The notes under the pieces were generated by a model. It was not told the DNA's origin. It made no database searches and worked only from the letters and a program-made list of their open reading frames with translations. A stretch of DNA of 64,000 bases, taken from positions 15,438,001 through 15,502,000 of the forward strand of contig CM121341.1 in assembly GCA_051530055.1 (NCBI GenBank). Direction: 5' to 3'. Source of the DNA: Neoechinorhynchus agilis. Taxonomy: Eukaryota > Acanthocephala. The translations under genes and the position numbers were made by a program. Numbering within the stretch: the first letter of the stretch is position 1; each line of letters starts with the position of its first letter. Shown here piece after piece: positions 54,257 to 64,000 of this stretch.

Positions 54257-54420
54257 TCATGTTCTATAAAGAGTTCCCCTTCCGAAGGTAATCAGTCCGT
54301 CAATCGCTGCTAATAATAATCCGGTGACACCAATCAAACCCAAAGCGACTGCAGCGCCCTTAAGTCCTCCACGAACATTAGAAGTAGCGAATCCAGCCAT
54401 TTCGTCTATCGCTCCCAGAA
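54257..54420 (-). pseudogene. Duplicated C-terminal tail of FIS1
   Basis: The minus frame LKGAAVALGLIGVTGLLLAA, then IDGLITFGRGT, matches the membrane tail of the neighbouring FIS1 (LTGAAIAGGFIGVAGLLGAA, IVGLITFGKG). At the DNA level the two segments run parallel from about 54264 and 54775 (for example ccgaaggtaatcagtccgtc versus ccgaaggttatcagtccgac). The upstream part does not match the FIS1 TPR domain and runs into a LINE tail. It is likely a partial tandem duplication left without the body of the gene. Confidence 0.65.
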
Positions 54421-54424
54421 CGGT

Positions 54425-54540
54425 TTCTATGGGTAATTTTTTAATCTGAACTCTAGTGTTTACGAGAACCCAAAGGTACATTGGTCATACTCTTTGTTAG
54501 TAAACAAATAAACGTGTTATTATTGTGACTGTTGCAAGGA
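54425..54540 (+). repeat. LINE 3'-tail fragment
   Basis: gagaacccaaaggtacattg, then ctttgttagtaaacaaataa and acgtgttattattgt: the sense-strand form of the tail block at 17.8 kb, ending in a short TTA run. It lies between the FIS1 tail copy and FIS1. Confidence 0.6.
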
Positions 54541-54762
54541 CTTCTTCCGGATGCCCGGTGTGCTACCGTAGGAGGTTTGTGTTGGCGAAAAGAAGGATAA
54601 CACATATTTGACCATTGTAGATAACAATAATACTTCGTCTTGATTACGTGTCACCGCTAAATGACTAATTACAAAAACAACAACTCGATAATAGTGGATA
54701 CTTTTTTTATTTTGACGAATATACGAGGTTTAGCAGTAATGTTGTTTCGTACATCATTGTTT

Positions 54763-55272
54763 CTATCTTGAATTTCCCTTGCCGAAGGTTATCAGTCCGA
54801 CAATCGCTGCTCCTAATAATCCCGCTACTCCAATGAAACCGCCCGCGATTGCAGCGCCCGTGAGTCCATCACGGTATCTCATCTGTTTTATCTCCTCTTT
54901 TAGTTCCAATGCTTGATTGTTATCGGGTTCCATACTAAGGATAGCATCCACAAAACGAATCGCTTCGTCAAAAAACCCAAGTTTAGCCTCTCCGATCGCC
55001 AAGTAATATAAATAATCACGTTTCGCAAGTTCATCATGACTTTCATTATACAATGAACGAATGAGCTCATTTCCCCGTTTTATTAGTTCAGGTTTCTTTT
55101 TCGGTTGAAGAATAAGGGCGAACGCGTAGTTGAACGTCGCGGATGCTCCAGCTAAACCGTCGTAACGATGCAACTCCTCTTCGTAAGCTGTCTTAAACGT
55201 CTGAAAAGTTAAATCGTCGACCGTACGTTCCATCCTATGAACGGAGGTGCTAAAAACGAGATAATCCAGCAT
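54763..55272 (-). CDS. FIS1: Mitochondrial fission 1 protein
   Basis: Single exon, ATG at 55272, 169 aa. The TPR-like helical bundle is clear: TFQTFKTAYEEELHRY, SATFNYAFALILQPKKKPEL, KRDYLYYLAIGEAKLGFFDE, AIRFVDAILSMEPDNNQALE. It is followed by MRYRDGLTGAAIAGGFIGVA and a C-terminal membrane span ending in a short basic tail (FGKGNSR). This is the tail-anchored outer-membrane architecture of FIS1, which recruits fission and mitophagy factors to mitochondria and peroxisomes. Length is slightly above the usual 150 aa because of the N-terminus; the second Met (MERTVDDLTFQ, 13 residues in) aligns better with the usual start. LINE DNA begins about 60 bp upstream. Confidence 0.93.
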   Translation of the reverse strand: MLDYLVFSTSVHRMERTVDDLTFQTFKTAYEEELHRYDGLAGASATFNYAFALILQPKKKPELIKRGNELIRSLYNESHDELAKRDYLYYLAIGEAKLGFFDEAIRFVDAILSMEPDNNQALELKEEIKQMRYRDGLTGAAIAGGFIGVAGLLGAAIVGLITFGKGNSR

Positions 55273-55334
55273 TTTTTGTCAACGTATTTCTTCCGTCTCT
55301 TTAACTTCGCTAGTTTCATGTAAGATTTCCATCG

Positions 55335-57835
55335 GCGCAACCGCGAACTCAAGAGCCGCTCAAGGATTCATCCATTGAGCTCTTCCACCAACCAAATCCA
55401 GCAAACTATATACCCTTCAAGTTCATTCACACGACCATTTCCCTCCATTCTTTTCCGGGCGTTGAGAACGGCGAACTTCCCGAACATCCTGGAACCCGCC
55501 CACCTCTGTAGACTAGACGGCCGTAGGCCCGATGGAATTTCAGTCTTCCCGTGGCGGGAGGGCAAATGCCTTCTCTGGGACGGCACGTGTGTGGATACCC
55601 TCGCAGCCAGCAACATCCCCTACTCCCTCGAAATCGCCGGTGGTACCGCCAGTGCAACGGAAGGGAGGAAAATACGGAAATATCTTCACTTATCGAGGGC
55701 TCACTATTTTTTCCTCTTTGGGGTAGAGACGTATGGAGCGCTCGGCAGCTCGGCATTCTCTCTGCTCCAGGATCTCTCGAAGAAATTGAGAGAGGCAACC
55801 GGAGACTCAAGAGCAGGCGTATTCCTTCGACAAAATATCTCGCTAGCAGTACAACGGGGCAATGCTGCCAGCGTGATGGCGACGGTCGAGGAAGGACAAA
55901 AGCTGGAATTCGGCGGGAGGTGGTGAGTGTGTTAATTGTCGAGAAATGAAGATTGATTGAATACATTTATTTGATCTTTAAAAAAAAGAAATCGTTTACA
56001 CGGAATAGATCATATTTCGCTATTAGTCTCTTCCACCAACGCAGATATTTTGGTCACTGCGGAAACATGGTTACACTCCTCCATCATCGACAATTCCTGG
56101 CTACACTTCTTCCCACTATTATGGAGACGAACGCGTAGGACGTGGAGTCTCCGTTTTCATTCGCTGCGCTCCCCTTATTCCCTCCCCCTCATTTCCTAAC
56201 CAATCACCATACCTAGAGTACATCTAAATTACGCTCTCTCTCAAACTTCGCTCCCCCCTTTACAGTCTGGGATAAGAGTGATCAACACTTATTCACATTT
56301 ACCAAATTAGTCTCGTGTAATCTATCTTCACACAGAAAATCTATTTTTCACCCGAACCCCTCGGAAACTATGCTTTCTCTCACTAATATACTCTCTTCTT
56401 GCATGACAACATCTATTCCGAGGAAAACCATTCGACTTTCCAACCGAGACCCACCTTGGATGTCCCCTTTCTTGAAAATGCTCCAAATAAAGGCGAATAA
56501 AGGCTACCACGCATGCAATCCTGATTTCCCCCGTCTTCAATCCTCTCTTGCTCATCACATTCTCAACTCGTGCAATACCTTTCCGGCACATAAACGCGCC
56601 TCCTCTCCCACTCACCTAAGGTGGAAAAACACGAAATGTGCCCTAAGAACAGAAAGACAAAAACCTTTCCCTAACCTACCAAACTCCGATTTCCTTGCTG
56701 CACTGAACTGTATCAATACGCGACTTTTTGATTCTGACTAAAACACAAACAATCATCTCCTTCTACATCACCGTTCTCAGCTTCTACAGCTTCACCTCCC
56801 ATGATTTTCACGTGTGATATCATCATGCTTCATCGGAAACTACCACGCAAATCATCCTCTAACTCTCCCATTCCCAACTGAGCTCTATGCTTTATCATCT
56901 AAGATTTAATTGATCCACTTACCCATATTCTCAACCAAAGTTTCAAGACCGGAATCTTCCTTAATTGCCTTAAAACAACTCTGGTAATCCTGTTCCCGAA
57001 AGCAGGTAAACTTATATCCACCACAAGTTTTCGGCCCATTTTTATCTTACCTTTCTTATCTAAAGTCTTAGAGGGATGCTTTAAAACAAACCGTCTGTTG
57101 ATCTTCAATCGAAAAATTTCACCCATTCAATTCAGTTTCTGGTCAGGCTTTTCTTGTACAGATGCCCTTCTTTGTATCTTCGATTCTCTTCTTCATAATC
57201 TCGATGCACATCCTTTATTTATCTCTCGACTCATCCAAGTCGACATTCATAAAGCTTTTGATCCCGTCGATTACAATCTTCTCCTTGATACATGCTCTAA
57301 ATTTGGTTTTCGTTGCACAAAGGGTCCATTAAGTTCTATCTTCTTAAACGCCTCCGATCCCTTAGAATGTCATCCAAAGACCTTAAGTACTTTTATATGT
57401 TTGCCATCCTACCAAAGCTCACCTTCGCATATCTTACCTTCTACAAATTTTCTTCTAATCTATTCAAAAAACCTAATACATTTCACAAGGGGTGCGCTGT
57501 AATCTGCTCCTTCGGACTCCTGCCCTTAGAAAAACACCTCTATCTAATTTTTCAAAGCACTCGAAACGCCTTCATTCTCTTCTGCCTCAATTTCTACCCC
57601 ACATTTCTCCTTTTACTCACACTTACAACACTTGTCGTCCCAACATTTTCCATCCTTCATTTCCCCCGCACAAATCTGTACCTCCGCTCTTTCCTCCCCA
57701 CTGCTCAATCCTCCGATTGCGAATTGATTCGGAGGAAAGAGCGGAAAACAACAATTACAAAACTAATTAAACAAAATCAAATAAACCAAAATCAACAAAC
57801 CGACCAAATTTTCTTTACAAACCATAGTTAACTTA
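55335..57835 (+). mobile_element. APE-type LINE (Jockey/CR1-like), decayed, with nested insertion
   Basis: The endonuclease begins near 55340 (gaactcaagagccgctcaag, as at 53.49 kb), is interrupted by another LINE at 55393-56027, then resumes: a W-L-DNSW region at about 56070-56110, PRKTIRLSNRDPPWMSPFLK (56413-56472), and RT pieces TTSFRPIFILPFLSKVLEGC, FSFWSGFSCTDALLCIFDSL and LIQVDIHKAFDPVDYNLLLD (motif A, DxxKAFD). After about 57330 the later RT motifs are missing, and the C-terminal region and 3' UTR follow (RLHSLLPQFLPHIS; 57560-57835). Several frame changes and an internal deletion. The 3' UTR is shared with the minus-strand copy at 18 kb. Confidence 0.8.
55393..56027 (+). mobile_element. 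Restriction-like-endonuclease LINE 3' fragment, nested in another LINE
   Basis: From about 55455 the plus frame gives RALRTANFPNILEPAHLCRL, DGRRPDGISVFPWREGKCLL and the C-terminus to KLEFGGRW, nearly identical to 32.99-33.46 kb, so a recent copy of the same subfamily. It is flanked by CTCTTCCACCAAC at 55380-55392 and 56028-56040, which reads as a 13-bp target-site duplication inside the endonuclease region of the host LINE. 5'-truncated and without an RT domain. Confidence 0.85.
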
Positions 57836-57840
57836 CCTAA

Positions 57841-59546
57841 GTATGTGTCGGAGGACCTTTGTACGGACGTCATACTCGGTCTAGAATTTCAAAAATAGCA
57901 CAGAAGCATTCGTTTTGTCTATAATGGTTCCAAAGATGAATTGACAATCAAGCCCCTATCAGACTGTTGCAACTTGGTCAAAGCTGATATGTTGGAAACC
58001 CCATTGCTTGACTCGATCCCTCGGAATATTAAGCATGTTGTGACCAAATCGCGAATGTTTAGCGTTGAAGACCGTTCGTTTATCGATGGTGAAGTAAAAA
58101 GGTTACTTTATGCAGGCGTGATAGAACCTAATCGATCTCCGTGGAGATCCCAGATTGTAGTCGTCAAAAACGACTCGAATTCAGGCAAGAAGCGATTAGT
58201 TATTGATTATTCGCAGACTATCATTAGATTTACTTCGTTTGGCGCTTACCAATTGCCTAACCTTCACCAGCTTATTAATACCATCGCTCAATACCGCGTA
58301 TTTTCGACCTTCGACTTAAAAAGTGCGTATCATAAAATCGGCATACCTGCTTCCGAAAGACGGAACACCGCTTTCGAAGCGAATTGTAATCTTTACCAAT
58401 TTACGCGTATACCTTTTGGCGTTACAAACTGTGTCGCCGCATTTCAAAGGGCGATGGATAATATGATTAAGGAAAAGAATTTGGAGTGTACGATTTCATA
58501 TCTAGATAATGTTACTGTAGCAGGTAAATCGCAGGAGGAACACGACTCGAATGTAAAGCTCTTTATGGAAGCTGTCGAGAAACGGAAGTTGACTTTGAAT
58601 CATTCCAAAACTATATCGTCGGTCCGATCTATCAATCTAATGGGTTACAACATCTGCAATGGAAAGATTCGGCCCGATCCGGAAAAACTACGCCCCTTAT
58701 TTGAAATGCCTATTCCTTCTGATTCAAAAAGTCTAGCTCAAGTGCTCGGAATGTTGTCCTATTACTCAAAGTGGATCCAGGACTTTTCGTCGAAAGCTCA
58801 AATACTCTATAAATGTAGTAAACTTCCGATGGAAACCGATGAGATCAGAGTTGTCAAAGAATTGAAGGAAGAGTTGGGAAACGCGTCCTTGGGTGCTATC
58901 GACGCGAATAGCCCATTCACCGCCGAATGCGACGCGTCTGATGTTGCCGTTTCGGCCACACTGGACCAAAACGGAAGACCTGTGGCCTTCATGTCCAGGA
59001 CGCTCAACAAGTGCGAGAGGCAATATCCTGCCGTCGAAAAGGAGGCGATGGCATGCGAAATAAAACAGAACCATGCGAGAAATTGAATTGATAGAAACGA
59101 ATTCAACACATGCAAGAATACGATATGAGGATGGTACGGAAAGTTCAGTTTCGACCAAGGACCTTGCCAAACTTCCAGCACCCGATAGCACTAACGATAA
59201 TCTCATCGAGTGCCCAGACGAAGACAGTCGAAGGCCGGGTTCCGGTGATCCAAACGATTGCGAAACGAAGGTCCCACTAGAAGACAAAAAACTGTACCAC
59301 TGATAGCCGTACTGAGATATTCCCGAGTCAACCTTCCACGAGTGCCCGGAACTCCGCCGATCTACACGAATACGACGAAGACCAGAACGATATCGGTGAA
59401 ACTCTAAGAGGGCGAGAATGATGTAATAATTACACGCGACTAATTCTTCGTCGCCATAATTCAGCCGCTTACTAATCCGCTCGCACGTACGCATTCACGC
59501 ATACCGTTATTTTTCAAGTTGAATAAAACTGTTTGTGTCCACCACA
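57841..59546 (+). mobile_element. Gypsy-type LTR retrotransposon, incomplete
   Basis: The parts in order are a short piece before the polymerase, the reverse transcriptase (RLVIDYSQTI, FSTFDLKSAYHKIGIP, ISYLDNVTVAGK), the start of RNase H (ECDASDVAVSATLDQNGRPV), then the C-terminal end of an integrase region and a likely 3' LTR. The middle (most of RNase H and the integrase core), the gag part and the 5' LTR are absent, so the copy is a fossil. The RT frame is long and open, which suggests moderate age. It follows directly on the 3' end of the APE-type LINE. Confidence 0.85.
59419..59546 (+). repeat. Probable 3' LTR (partial) of the gypsy element
   Basis: A non-coding stretch beginning TGTAATAATTACACGCG and ending near gtgtccaccaca, with an AATAAA-type signal at about 59522. 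No matching 5' LTR is in the window, so the borders are approximate. Confidence 0.45.
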
Positions 59547-59919
59547 GTGTGCCCAACGAAAAATTATCATCAGTGAAAAAGGCCACGCATAGAGAAAATA
59601 ATCAATGTTTTAGAATATCGATCATCTTGTTGGGACGTAGCTAAATCGATTGAAAGTAAAAGAAATCTCCTCCACTGCAGACCCTGTGACATCATTAAGT
59701 CTGTACAGAAGTCCGTCATCCTCATACGAATCATCCTCCTCCTTCAAATCTCCTGCGAAATTCGAGAGCGTTTTCCTTAGTCTCGTGGCATTAGCGAAGA
59801 AGGATCAATGATGCGAACATGAACCTTTGTCCCATCATACAGACAGTTCACAAGTTGAGCAACTTGTACTATACAGATCCATAGCGGTGACCCTTTATTC
59901 CAAACTGCGTTTAGTCTTC
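59547..59919. other. Intergenic; coding-like trace on the minus strand
   Basis: Around 59810-59640 the minus strand reads NATRLRKTLSNFAGDLKEED, DSYEDDGLLYRLNDVTGSAV and EEISFTFNRFSYVP without a stop, with protein-like composition. No family recognised; no splice model built. Confidence 0.3.
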
Positions 59920-60112
59920 AAGAATTAGTGGAAAATTTTATAATGTTCAAATACGCTCCCGTGCTTAAAACAAACGCTTTTCTATACTTCGGTTTCAATT
60001 GTCTTATCATGGAAGCAATGCCAGAAGCTGTCAAAAGTCAACCGGTGCCAGATTTGACACTGACTAAGAAATCCAACAATTCGGATGAATATGTGTTCAC
60101 TGTTATTCGGTG
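59920..60112 (+). CDS. Possible fatty-acid-binding-protein-like exon
   Basis: After a possible acceptor (gtcttcaag), the frame reads LVENFIMFKYAPVLKTNAFL, then GFNCLIMEAMPEAVKSQPVP and DLTLTKKSNNSDEYVFTV. The order LVxxxNF, (V)GFxxLxxxxxEAVK, LTLTKxxxDEYxFT resembles the first exon of intracellular fatty-acid-binding proteins. Only this segment was found; no remaining beta-barrel exons are evident before the next LINE. It could be an isolated exon, a pseudogene or chance similarity. Confidence 0.3.
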
Positions 60113-60199
60113 AATCCAATAAACAGCAAAACGCTACGAACAATTATTGCCTTCAATGAAATTATTGTTGCTCAGAAAATTACGTAAGAATCACAAGGA

Positions 60200-60640
60200 T
60201 GGCGGAGGAAATAGTTAATCGAAGTCTCCTGTAATTAGGAAATGGTGTGCATTTGCGGAGTTTATGAACTCCATCATGGACTGCAGTTTACGCAAATAGG
60301 ACTCAGGACGAGACGCAAGAGGGCTGTATACGCCAGCAACTGTAAATTCTATAAGACCATTTCTTAGAGGAGATGAGAAGTGGACTGCAATGAATTCTAC
60401 ATCTGGGTTTTGTAAAGAGCCTGTGAGTAGACGGTCTTTGCGGTACGTATGGAAGGAAAAGTACCAGGAAATAATGACTGAATTGCTGTTGACGAGGGTA
60501 AACCATGTTTCTGTTAAGACGGCTACGTCGGGTTTTGAAGTATATTAAATGAGTGAAATTTCGCACAGTTTAGGGAGGAGGCTTCGAGTGTTGAAGTATA
60601 TTACGACGGAGAAGTTGATGGTCAGCGACATGTAGAAAAT
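60200..60640 (-). mobile_element. APE-type LINE endonuclease fragment
   Basis: The minus strand reads VIYFNTRSLLPKLCEISLIY, then SKPDVAVLTETWFTLVNSNS, HTYRKDRLLTGSLQNPDVEF and FTVAGVYSPLASRPESYLRK. These are the N-R-S-L, LTETW and VYRPP-like motifs of LINE apurinic endonucleases, CR1/L2-like. One frame change near 60545. It lies head-to-head with the Jockey-type LINE that follows. Confidence 0.7.
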
Positions 60641-60642
60641 CA

Positions 60643-62193
60643 ATGCAAAACGCGACACAGCGTAGGGGTTTCGAGCGAATGCACGGACAAATGCAGTTTT
60701 CGACGTTGATGGCGGAGGGTGGCAAACCGCCACCCAATTCCTTAAGGATTACTGTGCCTCCCGACAATCGGAAACAAATCATCGGCGATTCCATTGATCT
60801 TTCGTCAACGGGCGTTGATGAAACAGTGATCTCTGACTCTCCCGATAACTGCGGGGGGGGGTCGGTACAGAGCGAGCAGCGAGATCAAATGATCTCCCAT
60901 TTCCAAACAAAAACATCTTCAAATGTCTTTTCAGAACATTATCAAGCCCTTCCTTCCAAAAGATGGCCTTTTGTGGTCACGTTCAAGTCAAACCCCATTC
61001 TTTCAAAACAAGTCATGTACGATACTCTCATGACTCCTTGGGCTCACACATTCAATAACGATGGCATAAAGCGAGTGGATAAACTAACTTATTTCGCCGG
61101 CAACATGAGGATTTATGTTTCCAAATATGAATGGATGTCCAATCTTGTCGAATTCGCCAAATCCAACCTTCCTAATAATCTCTACACGGTCTCTGCAACC
61201 TCGCAAAAGGTCCAATTTCTTGTTCATGGACTCCAACCGGACATGTGCAAGGAGGATAGGGATCTTTTCGAATCATCCTTCGGCTGCACAATTAAATACT
61301 TCATCAAATCAAGAAAATCTGGACTTCCAATATCTATTGCAGCCGTTGAGGGTATGAGACATCAGCGTGACGACCTCTGCACCAGCGGACCTCGGGCCTA
61401 CAACTGCTTCTCGATCCACTTCACACTGAAATCATTCAGTGAGCAAGATGATTATGGTTTTCCCCGCTGCAATATATGCCAGCAATGGGGACACTGGTGC
61501 CAAAATTACACAAATCAGACGAATGCCAAATGTTGTCACTGCTCTTGCATCGAACACACCTCAGATTGCTGTCCCGACCCACTTAAGAGGCATTGCGCCA
61601 ATTGTCAGGGACCGCACGCTGCTTTCTTCAAAGGTTGCCCAGAGTTCAAGAGATACTGGGCGTGGTTCAAAAATAGGGGTAATAATCCCTCTAATTCCCC
61701 GGCCCGCAAGTCATTCTATCCAGGCTCCTCAAGCTCGGCTTCAGCTTCGTCTGCTCAGGTCACATCTGTAGTCAATAACCCAACCTTCACGAATGCGAAC
61801 TCGACTCCTGTCTCTTCCTACAATCAATTGGTCACCATTGAGCTGCTGGAACGTCATCTCGAAGAGGCTTGTAACAACACGCTCACAAGTATGCAAGCTC
61901 GTATTACCGAGGCTTTGGTCACCTTCGAAAGGAAAGTCAGTGTAATGCTAACACGTTTATCGGAACTTCCTATAACACTCTCCTCGTTTGTCAAGCATCC
62001 AAGCTCCTCCGTTCTCAAAAGACCTATATGTATTCAAGACGACGAAGACAACCTCGTTGATGGCTTCGTAGAAAAGGATTCGGAATTCGTAAGTCAAATC
62101 ATCAAGGAACAATCTGAATTAATCAACAACGGAGTTGCGGACCTTATTTCCGAAGCAGGCCCGATCCGCAGAAAATCCAAAAAGCCCAGGTAA
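60643..62193 (+). CDS. ORF1 (Gag-like nucleic-acid-binding protein) of a Jockey-type LINE
   Basis: An intact 516-aa frame. The central region (WPFVVTFKSNPILSKQVMYD, VHGLQPDMCKEDRDLFES) resembles the RRM-like domain of Jockey/I ORF1 proteins. Three zinc-knuckle-type clusters follow: CNICQQWGHWCQN, CCHCSCIEHTSDCC and CANCQGPHAAFFKGCPEF. A serine-rich linker and a C-terminal helical part (LERHLEEACNNTLTSMQARI) end in RRKSKKPR. ORF1 packages the element RNA. The first 50 residues are low-complexity, and the true start may be an internal Met. The intact frame suggests a recent insertion. Confidence 0.85.
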   Translation: MQNATQRRGFERMHGQMQFSTLMAEGGKPPPNSLRITVPPDNRKQIIGDSIDLSSTGVDETVISDSPDNCGGGSVQSEQRDQMISHFQTKTSSNVFSEHYQALPSKRWPFVVTFKSNPILSKQVMYDTLMTPWAHTFNNDGIKRVDKLTYFAGNMRIYVSKYEWMSNLVEFAKSNLPNNLYTVSATSQKVQFLVHGLQPDMCKEDRDLFESSFGCTIKYFIKSRKSGLPISIAAVEGMRHQRDDLCTSGPRAYNCFSIHFTLKSFSEQDDYGFPRCNICQQWGHWCQNYTNQTNAKCCHCSCIEHTSDCCPDPLKRHCANCQGPHAAFFKGCPEFKRYWAWFKNRGNNPSNSPARKSFYPGSSSSASASSAQVTSVVNNPTFTNANSTPVSSYNQLVTIELLERHLEEACNNTLTSMQARITEALVTFERKVSVMLTRLSELPITLSSFVKHPSSSVLKRPICIQDDEDNLVDGFVEKDSEFVSQIIKEQSELINNGVADLISEAGPIRRKSKKPR

Positions 62194-62199
62194 TGATGA

Positions 62200-64000
62200 A
62201 GAACTTGTGCCTGCTGCAGTGGAACTGTGGGGGCGACCAATCTTCCAAAAATTAATAGTCTCATATCGGGAGCTTCCTTTTTACTTTTACAAGAAAGCAA
62301 GAGCATGTATAATACCACTCAACTTTTTAATGTTCTACCTCAGCTTGATTCTCCCGAATACATTTCCTTTATTTCTGATCCATTCGGACAATCTTCCCAA
62401 GGACTAATTTCTGTCTTCAAATCTTCTCTTAATCCAGCTTTAATATCTTCCTTCATGTCGAATGAGCTATACTACTCTATCTTCAAATTTTTCTTTACTC
62501 GCCGGCCTTTCACTATTGTCAATCTGTACATACGACCCGGCTTTATTCATCGTCCGGCCGTTAAGAATATCATTAAATGCCTTCTCCGCTCCAATATCGA
62601 CTTCATTGCTGGCGATTTTAACGATCCCTCAATGAAATGGTCCAAAGCCATAGTTAACTCTGTTAAACCTCAATACGAACTCTCCGCTTCGCTCACTCCA
62701 TCGTTTCATATTGCAACGAAAAATGCCCATTCCTTCTTAGACCTTATCATTCACAGAAAATGCTTGAACCTGCTAGTTCCAATAGCGCGACAACTGTCTC
62801 TCTTCCACCTAACGGGCCATGATGTTTTAATATGGTCCATCGGCTCCAACAATACACCTAGGAGAGTCCTTCAATTGTCTCCTCTGAACATCGCTCTGTT
62901 CAGATCGGTTAATTACTCACTTCTCTCTCATCGCTCTGTTTTAGACAACAATTTAAATTATGCCCTCCCTCATATTAACAGTATTATCAATACCACAGCT
63001 AATCTGTTTCTCTACCAGCCACAAAGGATTTTCTAGGCCTTATGAAAGCAGATCTTTTCGATTTATTGGGCGTCAATTATATCAAGCCAAAATTCGTGGA
63101 GATGCGCTTCTTGTCAAAGTGCGCTCTAGACATTATTGGGCTGCCCGATGTCGACAACAATTGGCATCCGACCGCGCTATCCTAGTCTTTACAGCCATTC
63201 TCCTCGATGTTGTGGAATACGGTTTCTAGGAAGAAGTTTATCAGTTGGAGAACGAAGCTCACCTCTTGGTTGAAAACATCCTCTATGGATCATATACTCT
63301 CGTCTATCTTTGATTTTCATGCCTCCTCTTGCTCTAAAGGCATCACACCGCCAGTAATTTTTAGGAGAATAATTCGTAATCGATCTGATTTAAATCAATC
63401 TGATATTGCCAAAGTTTGGTCCCTAAATCCAAAATTGTCCTCATCCAACAGCACCTCAGGGACCAAATGCCTCTCACTGCTTTCTCGGGATTGCGTCCTC
63501 CTTATAGCGAGTCTGATGTTGAAGTGCTCCCCTTATGCCTGGAGAGATATCAACATTTTGAGGCGCATATTCTTGGTTAAAAATGGGAGAAAGTTAGTTA
63601 AGGCTCCCAACGACCTTCGGCCGATCTTCCTGCAAAATCATTTGGTCACCATCTATGAGCGGGCTATAGCGCATAAACTAAATCTTTTTTATCAGGGAAC
63701 ACAATTGCATATCCCGTAATTGCCATGGCTTTTCTAATGGTAAATCTGCTCACTCAGCGCTGGCTGACATTTACTCGAACTTCGGCGACGATGCTTACCG
63801 TCTTCGCGCTATTTTAGCAGTTGACCTGTCTCAGGCCTTTGACAAAATCTCCTTGAGCTTCATTGTCGAGATGTTAGAATCTTTCAGGGTTCCTCATGAT
63901 CTTATTGCCAGAATTCATAATACACCTTTTTCAAAGGCTTTTTATTACGACCATGATGCTGGAAAAACCTTATATTACCCTCTTAATGGTGGCCCACAGG
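62200..64000 (+). mobile_element. ORF2 region (endonuclease plus RT) of the Jockey-type LINE, runs off the window
   Basis: It follows ORF1 directly. The endonuclease reads LLLQESKSMYN, FIAGDFNDPSMKWSKAI and LDLIIHRKC, with TGHDVLIW at the usual S/T-D-H position. The RT begins about 63300: LVKAPNDLRPIFLQNHLVTI and YERAIAHKLN, then a frame change near 63718 into HGFSNGKSAHSALADIYSNF, AILAVDLSQAFDKISLSFIV (motif A) and LNGGPQ, which begins motif B at the window edge. About three frame interruptions (near 62210, 63030 and 63720) make this copy defective, although ORF1 is intact. Confidence 0.82.

Noticed and set aside
58766-59494. Minus-strand 242-aa ORF opposite the gypsy element
   Set aside because: It lies antisense to the reverse transcriptase/RNase H frame and shows no domain; a shadow.
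61115-61771. Plus-strand ORFs inside LINE ORF1
   Set aside because: Out-of-frame shadows of the intact 516-aa ORF1.

Overview
This is an AT-rich stretch of an animal nuclear genome. The genes are split by very short introns (41-75 bp where a gene can be modelled). They encode eukaryotic proteins: an E2F dimerisation partner, an MPS1/TTK-type kinase, NKAP, FIS1, a makorin-type RING protein, a PNPLA8-type phospholipase and an ASCIZ/ATMIN-like zinc-finger protein. The repeats are of metazoan type. Tiny introns together with Penelope-like, R2-superfamily, RTE, Jockey/CR1-like, Tigger and hAT elements suggest an ecdysozoan (for example a mite or an early-branching nematode), but the species cannot be fixed from the sequence alone.

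Layout. 0-5 kb: a broken TRIP13/PCH2 copy (minus) with a 109-bp internal tandem duplication, an end-defined Tigger/pogo transposon (25-bp inverted repeats, TA target duplication) and an ASCIZ-like gene. 5-12 kb: a foldback repeat, a tandem pair of Penelope-like elements (one full unit plus a 5'-truncated upstream copy) and an RTE-type LINE remnant. 12-20 kb: a small unrecognised gene, a tandem pair of tRNA-derived SINEs, the DP transcription-factor gene and two LINE 3' ends. 21-32 kb: a frame-broken SLC22 transporter, foldbacks, an intronless TTK-like kinase and a decayed hAT transposase of the GTF2IRD2/ZBED type. 33-43 kb: an almost complete restriction-like-endonuclease LINE, NKAP, more fragments of that LINE group, and a six-exon patatin-like phospholipase interrupted by one in-frame TGA. 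43-53 kb: gene-poor, with two unrecognised ORFs, a makorin-like gene and two foldbacks. 53-64 kb: FIS1 with a duplicated tail, nested LINEs, a gypsy-type LTR element fragment and the 5' two-thirds of a Jockey-type LINE that runs off the right edge.

The host genes do not form a pathway or operon-like unit. They look like unrelated single-copy genes scattered in repeat-rich DNA. The most unusual pattern is a short motif found about a dozen times: CUGANRA, one base, a perfect short stem-loop, then GAAA. It occurs at the ends of the Penelope-like elements and in the arms of several foldback repeats. It resembles a hammerhead ribozyme core, which Penelope-like elements are known to carry. Its repeated head-to-head arrangement here suggests a group of non-autonomous foldback elements worth defining.
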